Of a stretch of DNA of 31,833 nt, positions 1 to 7,900 are shown in pieces (the stretch's first letter is position 1; each line of letters starts with the position of its first letter). The translations under genes were made by a program, and so were the position numbers. The notes under the pieces were generated by a model. It did not search any database and was not told the origin of the DNA. It was given only the letters and a program-made list of their open reading frames with translations. This stretch comes from a virus: the IMG/VR virus record IMGVR_UViG_3300034104_006991, positions 1 to 31,833 of that record. One strand, given 5' to 3'.

Positions 1-278
1 CCGGCGGCGAGTACAAGCCGCATCAGGATGTGTTCTGGATGACTCCGAACGACCGACATCGCAAACTGTCGTGCGTCATTCAGTTGTCTTCGCCTGAGGC
101 ATATACCGGCGGCGACCTTACCTTCACTGGGGTCGATGCGCATCCGAACGCCGAGCACCTTCGAGCGCGCGGCACCGCGGCGTTCTTCCCTGCTTTTACC
201 TATCACGCTGCGCAACCTGTTACATCCGGCGTGCGCTACAGCCTTGCTGCGTGGTTCGAGGGCCCGAAGTGGCGCTAA
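1..278 (+). CDS. 2-oxoglutarate/Fe(II) dioxygenase, PKHD/prolyl-hydroxylase type (5' truncated)
   Basis: This frame is open from the left edge, so the N-terminus lies outside the window; about 91 codons remain before TAA (276-278). The visible part carries the full double-stranded beta-helix signature: the iron-binding H-x-D (His at 21-23, Asp at 27-29), the strand with YTGGDL, the distal iron-binding His (204-206) in YHAAQPVTSG, and the 2-oxoglutarate-binding Arg (234-236) in VRYSLAAW. This pattern matches PiuC/PKHD-type hydroxylases, which oxidise their target (often prolyl residues) using O2 and 2-oxoglutarate. Phages, notably cyanophages, often carry such enzymes. It is the only supported plus-strand gene and converges on the fibre operon. 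The substrate is unknown; the collagen-like fibre 0.5 kb away is an attractive guess. The GTG at 30 is internal, because homology continues upstream of it. Confidence 0.88.
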   Translation, partial: GGEYKPHQDVFWMTPNDRHRKLSCVIQLSSPEAYTGGDLTFTGVDAHPNAEHLRARGTAAFFPAFTYHAAQPVTSGVRYSLAAWFEGPKWR

Positions 279-793
279 GGGGCGCTGTCCACCTCGAAGG
301 TGATGGTTGCCGAAGCGATGACGAGAGATGTCGCTGCGATGCGGATTTCCATCAAAACATCTCTGTCACCGGCATTGTTGGTGACGGTAAGCGACCAATC
401 TCTGGTGGTGCCCAAGTTATGCCATCCGGCGCCGGGCCCTGAGAAACTGCCTCCAGAGCCACTAAGGACAGTGGCGCGAACTTCATAGTCAGAAGTGGTG
501 CCGCTTCCGACAAGCCATTCGCCGCTGATGTTCGTGAGCGTGCCTGCCGCGTTTGTCGCAGACGCTTGCCCAGAGGAAGCAAACCGATAGGTTGCGGCCG
601 CGGTTCCGCCGACGCCAGATTTGGATAAATTCAGCGCCGTGTTGTCGCTCACCTTCACTGCCGGAAAAAACTTTGCCCATGCCGAGCCGTTCCACGCGGA
701 TGCGTTGACGACGGGCACCCACGACGACCCGTTCCAGACCGACAGTTTTCCAACCTCGGTCCACGCGGACCCATCCCACACTTTTACCGGCAC
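275..793 (-). CDS. Trp-repeat tail/fibre tip protein
   Basis: A 172-aa protein starting with GTG. A GAGG ribosome site lies 8 nt upstream, and the start is 9 nt after the stop of the collagen-like fibre gene. Residues about 3-44 are three 14-residue repeats of the form VKVWDGSAWTEVGK, LSVWNGSSWVPVVN and ASAWNGSAWAKFFP. The rest is a Ser/Thr/Gly/Ala-rich beta-type region with no cysteine. Phage fibre and baseplate-decoration proteins often use WNGSxW repeats, so a distal fibre or tip role is inferred from composition and from being the last gene of the fibre operon. No enzymatic motif is seen. Its TAG overlaps the stop codon of the convergent dioxygenase gene. Confidence 0.8.
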   Translation of the reverse strand: MPVKVWDGSAWTEVGKLSVWNGSSWVPVVNASAWNGSAWAKFFPAVKVSDNTALNLSKSGVGGTAAATYRFASSGQASATNAAGTLTNISGEWLVGSGTTSDYEVRATVLSGSGGSFSGPGAGWHNLGTTRDWSLTVTNNAGDRDVLMEIRIAATSLVIASATITFEVDSAP

Positions 794-802
794 GAGGGCA
801 CC

Positions 803-2290
803 TCAGATTTGGAACCACATGTCGCCGGATGCGGACGCGGTCGGCGTCGCGCTCTGCACGAAGACCTGCCCGCCGCCGTTGTATGGCGAGACGACATTGC
901 GCAGGTAGTTCGCACCCGTCGGACCTGTCGGACCCGGAGGACCGGTTGGCCCGGTGGGCCCGGTCGGACCTGCCGAGCCCGTAGGCCCGTTGGGCCCCGT
1001 CGGTCCCGGCGGGCCCGGGGACCCGGTGGCGCCCGGCGGCCCGGCAACGGTCGAGCCCGGGCCGGTTGGACCGGTCGGACCGGTGGGGCCGGAAGGGCCG
1101 GAAGGACCGGAAGGACCGGGAGGGCCGGCCGGACCGGTAGCGCCCGTGGCACCCGCGGCGCCCGCGGACCCCGGAGGGCCTGTCGGACCCGGGGGGCCGG
1201 CAACGGTTGAGGCAGCGCCGGCCGGTCCAGTGGGTCCGGGTGCGCCGGTTGCGCCCGCGGTGCCCGGAGGCCCTGCAGCCCCCGCAGAGCCCGTGGCGCC
1301 CGTTGGGCCGGTCGGCCCGGTGGGGCCGGCAGGGCCCGGGGGGCCGGCGGCTCCGGGCGGCCCTGCGGGGCCCGTGGTGGAGGACACCCACTCAGTGTCC
1401 GTGCCGCTGCCGTTCACAGCGAGGATGCGCGTGGCGTTGCCGGAGTAGGACGGCAGGATGGCCGCTCGAGCCCCGGAGGCGGTCGTGGCGCCGGTTCCGC
1501 CGTTGGTCAGGGCCAGAGTGCCGCTCAAGGTCACGGCGCCCGTGGTGGCTCCTGAAGGCGTCAGGCCGGTGGTGCCGCCGCTGAACGAGGACACCCCGGA
1601 GGCAACGGTCGTCCACGACAAGGCGCCCGACCCGTTGGTCGAAAGCAACTGACCGTTGGTGCCGTCTGCCGAGGGCAGGGTGTAGGTCGTGCCGCCGGCC
1701 GCCGCCGGCACCGTCAGGCCGACGAAGCCGGAGGTCGAACCCAACAGCCGCAGGGTGCTGCGCAGGTCGAGTCTCGAGTTCGGGCCGAGGGCAACATTGG
1801 TGCCGTCGAAGGTGAACAGCGCAGACCCTGCAAAGAGCCCGCCGCTGTTGAACTGAATCTGGGTGTTGGCGCCGCCGGGGTTCGACGGCGTCGTGAACCC
1901 GAGGGCGACATTGGTGCCGTCGCAGTAGATGAGCGACCGGTAACTCTGCGGAATCTGCACCGTAGTGCCGCCGACCGCAGCCGACGAGATGGTCACCGTG
2001 AACGCACCGGTCGTGTTGTTGAAAACCACCCACTGCCCGCCGACGCCCGCCGGCAACTGGTAGTTCACATTCGCGGTCAGCGCGCCGGTGACGATGATGG
2101 TCGGCGGACGATACTGCGACACCGACAGCGCGACGATGCCAGATGCTCCGACCGCGTTCAGCGTCGTCGTACCGCCAAGCGACGCGTCAATCGCATCCCA
2201 GTCCGTGTTGACCGGGACATCCCATGTGTTCACGAACGAGCCGTTGGGCGGCTTTTCAATGTTCTTGTTGGTCGTGTAGGAACTCGTCAT
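803..2290 (-). CDS. Collagen-like tail fibre protein
   Basis: A 495-aa fibre protein. Residues 1-60 ([27 protein letters not shown]) look like the virion-anchoring N-terminus of phage fibres. Residues about 60-300 are beta-rich repeats, including [11 protein letters not shown] and [16 protein letters not shown], a module also found in the fibre at 19905-21716. Residues 307-461 are 49 Gly-X-Y triplets in three blocks (18, 16 and 15) separated by two identical STVA breaks. The 34-residue tail ends SGDMWFQI. Y positions hold many Thr (about 20) and 11 Pro. Collagen-like phage proteins are known to form rigid trimeric stalks. The ribosome site AGGAG overlaps the TAG of the upstream gene. The nearby prolyl-hydroxylase-type enzyme is notable. 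Confidence 0.93.
   Translation of the reverse strand: MTSSYTTNKNIEKPPNGSFVNTWDVPVNTDWDAIDASLGGTTTLNAVGASGIVALSVSQYRPPTIIVTGALTANVNYQLPAGVGGQWVVFNNTTGAFTVTISSAAVGGTTVQIPQSYRSLIYCDGTNVALGFTTPSNPGGANTQIQFNSGGLFAGSALFTFDGTNVALGPNSRLDLRSTLRLLGSTSGFVGLTVPAAAGGTTYTLPSADGTNGQLLSTNGSGALSWTTVASGVSSFSGGTTGLTPSGATTGAVTLSGTLALTNGGTGATTASGARAAILPSYSGNATRILAVNGSGTDTEWVSSTTGPAGPPGAAGPPGPAGPTGPTGPTGATGSAGAAGPPGTAGATGAPGPTGPAGAASTVAGPPGPTGPPGSAGAAGATGATGPAGPPGPSGPSGPSGPTGPTGPTGPGSTVAGPPGATGSPGPPGPTGPNGPTGSAGPTGPTGPTGPPGPTGPTGANYLRNVVSPYNGGGQVFVQSATPTASASGDMWFQI
908..1372 (-). repeat. Collagen Gly-X-Y coding repeat (49 triplets)
   Basis: Degenerate 9-bp repeats encode [12 protein letters not shown] and similar triplets. 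Two identical 4-residue interruptions (STVA, each followed by GPPG) split the array into 18, 16 and 15 triplets. The GGN/CCN codons make the opposite strand also read as Gly/Pro-rich, which creates spurious antisense reading frames. Confidence 0.93.
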
Positions 2291-2298
2291 GGCCTCTC

Positions 2299-4932
2299 CT
2301 AAATCGCTTGCTGCGCGATGTCGAGCGCCTTCACCACCGCTTCGTCGGGATGGTTCAGCAGCGGCTCGGTATGTTTGTCGGTCTCGCGACGAACGGTCTT
2401 GGTAAGCGACATCAACTCATTCACGATGGATTGTACTGAATCCACGCGGCCACCAGACTTGCGCTGCGCGCGCGGCTGCATCTTCATCTCGGTCCATGCG
2501 ATGACATCGCCAACCGTCTTGCCCCTCATCACTTCCGGATTGGAGTTGATGACGATTGGCTTGAATGCATCAGCGGTTGGCATCGATGGGTCCAATCGAA
2601 GAGCCCGCATCGCCCCTTGCAATCCAAGGAAGTGCGACAGATACAGATTTGCCGGCGTTGCCTCAAATCCGTTTCTGCGCAGCCCCTCTGCGTTTTCGTT
2701 GATATAAATCGGACCAAGAACCTTCGCCATCTCCACGCCTTGAGCGGTCTTCTTCAGCGCGTTGAGTTCTGCGTTCGACATGTTGCTTGTCACTTCCGGA
2801 TAGTGACGACGCGCCATGTCGCGCCATGTCTCGTTGATGAATTGATACGGACCATACGCAGAGCCTCGAGGATTCTGCGCGGTTCCTTCGTTGCCAAAGA
2901 TTTGACTGATGGTTTGCTGCTCGACAGGTCGCTCAAATTGAGTCAGAGCCTGCTGCAGTTTTTCGCGGGACTCTTCTGTCAAATCGGATTTCGAGATTTC
3001 CTGAATGGCCGACTCTCGTTGCTTGTCGTTCTTGGGCTCGGGCGGCAGCGCGCTGCCCTCCCATCCAACGGGGGGCTTCGCGTACTCCGGCTCCTGAGGT
3101 TTCGCGCTCGGGTCTTCTTGACCAAGCAGGTATTCGTCGCGAACGACCCCGGCATACCCCGCGGCGCGCGTGGCTGCGGGCGGCGTTACCTTGTCGCCAA
3201 CTCGCTCCAAGTCGCCTGCCCACTTCTGAATCTTGCCCTGCGCCTTGGGAGACGCCGCTATGAATCCGGCCACGGCGTGCGGCGCGCTGCCGGCAAACCA
3301 CCCGAGCATTCCAGACACGGCTCCTCGAGAGCCTTCCGGCATGAACTTCGATGTCGCAGCGCCGGCAATTGCAGGCTTGAGGTTAGGGCTGTATTGCGCA
3401 ATCTCCGATAGAACTTGCTGCTGCTGCGGAGATGTTGCCTTGAGCAACCTCTTCACGATTTGGTCGTCACTCAACTTGCCGGTTCTTCCAAACATCGACC
3501 GAACGGCATCGATGGTGTTTGACGCGTCTTCGTACTCGCCCATGATTTTTACATAGTCGGCGTCAGCGTCCGCGATTGCATCCCAAATGGATTGACGAAC
3601 CTCTTGCGCGGCACGATACGCTTGAGTATCGCCCGTGTAGGTCTCGCCAAGACTTCCGATGGAACGCTTCAACTTGTCGGCACCAATCACATTTCGAGCG
3701 GGAGAGTTTAGCGGCTCCGACGCTACGGCGATGGTTCGCTGCTCAGCATCATCCAAGAATCTCAGCGCGGCATCTGACACCGGGACTGCGCCGTTCTGCG
3801 TGTTAATCGTCAACTGCTGACGAAGGTCTTGGATTTTCTGGCCGACTCTTGCGAAGTTGACAGGATTGGCTCGACCACCCATCTCCGCAACATACGCCGC
3901 CTGACGAGCATCCTTTGCGCCCTGCAGACCTTCCTCCGCGTACCTGACGATTTTGGAGTGGTCAGCGCCAGAGCGTTGCATCTCGGCAAGCACCGCGCGT
4001 TGCTCTGGGGTGCCGCTTTTCGCAATCTCGTTGACTTCTTTCAAAATCGGCATTGGAACGCCGGCCAACTGACTTCCAACTGCTCGTGACGCGCCGAGCA
4101 AGTTAGGGGTCTTCTTTCCACCAATTACGGGCACAGCGTCGGGAATCCGCGTGCCAACAAGCGGCGTTTTTGCCACTTTTATGGATGCTTGAATCGGGTC
4201 AAGGTAATTCGCCGCATCTCGCGCTTTGGTCGCTGCCTTCGCAACGCCTGCAAACCTTTCAGCGCGTGCGACATTGCCTGCGGCCTCCGCGCCTTTGGCT
4301 ACTTTTGACGCCGCTCCGGCCGTGGCTGACGCGCCGCCGGTGAGCAACGCAGAGGCATCCATAAGGATGGTTGCCGGGTCTTTCGCAAGAGCCCTGAGGA
4401 ATCCCTGCTTCGACCCATACCTCGTGGAATAGTCGTCGATGAGCGCATTGATGACGCGTTCGTCTTCAGGGTCTACATCAAGACCAATCGCGCCTTTTGC
4501 CTTTGAGAGCGCGCCAGTGCCAAGTTGCTTCAGGCCTTCAGCGGTTTGGCTTGGATTTGCGATGGCGCCGGCCACCGATTTGACAACGCCCCATGTGCTT
4601 GAGGGCAGGTTGGTTGCGCCCTCTCTAAGGGCCTCGCCAACCGTGTAATCCTTTTCGGATTCCGCTGCGGGCGCACGCAATTGCTGCCTGACCGTCAGTT
4701 CTCGAGCGGGAACCTTCGGCGCACCGGCAGGAATCGGCTGACCCTCGACTGTCCTGACCGCGGCGGAACGAGAGTCTCCCTCACTCGGTTGCAAGATAGA
4801 CTTCTCGAAATCACTGGGCCTATCGCCTGAAGCGGGCGCGGCAACACGGCCAGAAGAAGCCACAGGCGCTGCAGCCGCTCTCGGGTCGTAGTCGTCTTTC
4901 AGGTCAAGTGCTGCTTCAAAATCGCTTGCCAT
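2299..4932 (-). CDS. Virion lytic transglycosylase / DNA-ejection type protein
   Basis: An 877-aa protein. Residues 1-650 are Ala-rich and mostly helical, with an Ala/Gly-rich apolar stretch near 185-205 and charged helical segments; no domain is recognised there. Near residues 675-800 is a lysozyme-like transglycosylase (SLT) region: catalytic-type Glu682 in GNEGTAQNP, then SAYGPYQFI and a W-x-D-x-A-R-R stretch. Virion transglycosylases of this kind (T7 gp16, P22-type ejection proteins) ride in the head or tail and open a local hole in peptidoglycan during genome entry. A KSGGRV motif near residue 820 recurs in other virion proteins here. AAGG of the ribosome site overlaps the TAA of the upstream 1657-aa gene, so the two are probably co-translated. 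The transglycosylase call rests on motif reading; the N-terminal role is inferred. Confidence 0.82.
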   Translation of the reverse strand: MASDFEAALDLKDDYDPRAAAAPVASSGRVAAPASGDRPSDFEKSILQPSEGDSRSAAVRTVEGQPIPAGAPKVPARELTVRQQLRAPAAESEKDYTVGEALREGATNLPSSTWGVVKSVAGAIANPSQTAEGLKQLGTGALSKAKGAIGLDVDPEDERVINALIDDYSTRYGSKQGFLRALAKDPATILMDASALLTGGASATAGAASKVAKGAEAAGNVARAERFAGVAKAATKARDAANYLDPIQASIKVAKTPLVGTRIPDAVPVIGGKKTPNLLGASRAVGSQLAGVPMPILKEVNEIAKSGTPEQRAVLAEMQRSGADHSKIVRYAEEGLQGAKDARQAAYVAEMGGRANPVNFARVGQKIQDLRQQLTINTQNGAVPVSDAALRFLDDAEQRTIAVASEPLNSPARNVIGADKLKRSIGSLGETYTGDTQAYRAAQEVRQSIWDAIADADADYVKIMGEYEDASNTIDAVRSMFGRTGKLSDDQIVKRLLKATSPQQQQVLSEIAQYSPNLKPAIAGAATSKFMPEGSRGAVSGMLGWFAGSAPHAVAGFIAASPKAQGKIQKWAGDLERVGDKVTPPAATRAAGYAGVVRDEYLLGQEDPSAKPQEPEYAKPPVGWEGSALPPEPKNDKQRESAIQEISKSDLTEESREKLQQALTQFERPVEQQTISQIFGNEGTAQNPRGSAYGPYQFINETWRDMARRHYPEVTSNMSNAELNALKKTAQGVEMAKVLGPIYINENAEGLRRNGFEATPANLYLSHFLGLQGAMRALRLDPSMPTADAFKPIVINSNPEVMRGKTVGDVIAWTEMKMQPRAQRKSGGRVDSVQSIVNELMSLTKTVRRETDKHTEPLLNHPDEAVVKALDIAQQAI

Positions 4933-4941
4933 TGACAGACC

Positions 4942-7900
4942 TTACTGGTTCCAGATGATGTTGGAGATACCCGGCAGAATAGGGCCATTCGGCTCGGGGT
5001 CGCCATTCGCGTCACGGACAATTTGACCTTCCGCGGTTCGCTTTGGGCCGTAATGCAGGAACGCCGCGTATTTGTTGATGCGCTCCGGAGTCTGACCGTT
5101 CTTCCGCAACCAGTCGAATGCGGACTCTCCCGGCTTGGAAGACTTCGTCCGAAGAAGACGCTCAATCATCTCCTGCCGAGTCTTGTATGCGTTGTCGTTG
5201 AACAGTGCTTCGTTGCGGAACGCTGTGCGCAGATTGTCCATGGAAACGAAGTCGCTCATGCCCGTTGGCACCATTGACTGCGATTCACGCATGTAGTTCT
5301 GCATGTCGATAGCACGCTGTTTATCGACCATCATCTGAGCAAGGAGCGTCTGCATCGACGCCTTGTCCAATTTCATGTTAGGAACGGACGCCGACGCCTC
5401 TCGCAATGCAGCAAGAGAGTTTTGGTCCGCGCCGCTCGACTGCAGGAAGGTCAAAGCAGTCGTCAATTTGTCGATGGCATTACCAGTCGTCAAATCCTCT
5501 GCCGCAATAAGTCTCTCCGGCGGGACAGGCTGACCAATGGTTCCAAATGCCGTGGTGATGATGTCGTTGTACGCTTTCGCAAAATATCGACGCGGCTCAT
5601 TCAAAACGCCTGCCGCAGCGACGCCGCCATCAGGCAGTTTGCTGACATCCTTCGCAATCATGTTGATGATGCTGCCGCGGCCATACGCATCGGCTGCCGC
5701 GTCTGAAACTTCTTTCAGCACGGTTTGATTCTCTTGCAATCGCAGCGCGCGTCGTGCGTTGTCGTCGCCCGCGAAAGTGCGAAGGTCAGTGCGAATGGAG
5801 TTCTGGCCCTGCTGACCGACCCAGTTTCGAGTGCCAGAGAGCGGCGCGTTCTGGCTCATCTCTGAGGCTTGCGCGGCCAGAGACCCTTCGGGAGGGGGCG
5901 CCTCTTCCACTTCGCCATCTGCAGCCTCTCCCTGCACGGAGCGAGTCATGGGAGTGGCCACGGCTTCCGGCGCTTTGCCGCGCAGAAGGTTAGTCATCTC
6001 GTCCTGCGCGATGAGCGGAAGTTTTGCTTGGTCCTGCGGAGTCAACTGCATGTACTGACCCAACAGCATGCGAGAGCCGTCCTTGAAATAGACCCACTGG
6101 CGACCGGCTTGGTCTCGAATCTGCGCCGACTGAACCTGCGCGCCGGTCTCAACGCGAGTCTGCTCCGTCGATGCTCTCGCCTGCTCGGTCTGCGCGCGAA
6201 CCTGTTGCAACTCGGCCTGACGACGCTGCACATCCTGATACGAACGACCGGCCGCACCGGCGCCAACGAGCAGCGCAGAGATTCGGTTCTCGGTTGGCGT
6301 GGCGGCTGCCGCTGCGGCGCCGGTCAACACCGGGAACAACAGGTCCTTGTTCCTTTCGAGCCATCCTCGAGCACGGTCCGCCATGCCCGGCGATTTCTTC
6401 GCCTGCAGGTTGATGGTGCCAAGATTCGGTTCCGGCGGCGGAGCAAGCCCCGAGGATTGCGGGGCAGCATTCGTCGCGGGCGCAAGCCCTGCCGGCGGCG
6501 GCGCGCTTTCACGCTCTCGCTCCATCTCCGGGTCTTCGCTTTCGGCCGCTCCACCGGCTGCCATCTGACCAACGCGCTTCGACTTGATTTTGACTTCCTG
6601 CAGGTCTTCCGGCTTCGGTGCGGTCGCGCCCTTGTACATCCCGTAGACCTGAGCCCCGGTGTCCACGATGTCCTTCAAGTCGTCCATTGTCGAGCGCGCG
6701 GCAGGCAGGTCGCCCGCAGTCTGCAGTTCGGGGATGTCCATCGAAGTCGGGATGGCGATTCCGTTCACGGGCTCGTAGGGCATCACCTGCCCACCGCCGG
6801 CCTTCATGAACTTCGGCGCAAGACCGTTGGCGTCTTCGGTCGCATCATAAGGCAGCACAGGGCCGCCATCCGCACGCGCGAGGCCGCCACGATATGTCGC
6901 TTTGCGGCCCGTGACCATTTCGTCCATGCCCGTGGCCACGCTTCCCGGCTGAGTCGTGGTTGTCGTCGTCGGCGCAGGCGCGGGAGGCGTCGCGGGTGCT
7001 GAGGGCGCTGAGGGTGCCGGCGTTCCCATGACTTTGCCGCTCAGGTCGTACAGACTGCTTGCGGTGTTGGTCAACTGCTCCAAGTCGTCTGCAGAAGACG
7101 GGCGAGGGGCCAGTCCCGGCGCGACCGTAAGTTGCCCCACAGGCAGCGTCGCGTTCGGCACATATCCGGCGCCACCCGGCACTCCGGACATGCTGCGACC
7201 GGCCGCGGCGTGCGGCCCGTACATCTGCGCCTGCGCGGCAATCAACTGCGCGAGGTCGAGGCCGCCCATGACAGGTGTGCCACCATCGGCAAACTTGGCG
7301 CGACCAACAGCCTCGGGATGCTTCTTCTCGACCTCATCCGCCATGAGACCAATCTGCGTCGCCGGTTCGCCCTTGATGTTGTACGAGTAGATTTTCTGCC
7401 CGTCGTAGGTGTGCCCGATGTGCTTGATGTTTTCTTTGACGCGACGGTCAGACATCATTGCTGCCATCTGGACAATTGCCTGCAAATCTTTTGAGCGAGG
7501 GTCTTCGCTGTACAAGTTGCTCTGAGCGACGGCAAGTTCGGGGGTTTTCGCAGGCTCATCTGGAATGCCAGACTGCGCCTTGGGAACATCCACGGTTTGC
7601 GGAGGCTTGAGCCCGGCCTCCTGCGTCATGTCGTCGTTCTTGGTCTTGATGTCTTCCGCTTCTTTCTGGCGGCGCAATTCATCGGCCTGACGCTGCGCGA
7701 CCATCGGGTCCGGACCCGCGAGTCCGCCGTTTGCAAAGCCCATGCCGGCATGCTGCGGCTTGACGCGGCCGCCTTCCATAGCCTTGCCCATCTCGGCAGC
7801 GTCTTGCGTGGCCGTGTCGTAGTTGACGGTCTTCAGGCCGCCCGCGAGGCCGACCGCTTCGGGGTGGTCTTTCTCGACTTCCTGTGCCATGAGACCCATC

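Noticed and set aside
489-1391. Second minus-strand Arg/Gly-rich frame of 300 codons
   Set aside because: Out-of-frame shadow of the collagen-like and Trp-repeat genes, with no family pattern.
954-1448. Plus-strand Gly-Pro-Val repeat frame that looks collagen-like
   Set aside because: GGN and CCN are complementary, so the antisense of a Gly-Pro array also reads Gly-Pro. The minus frame has the fibre ends, the start and the ribosome site.
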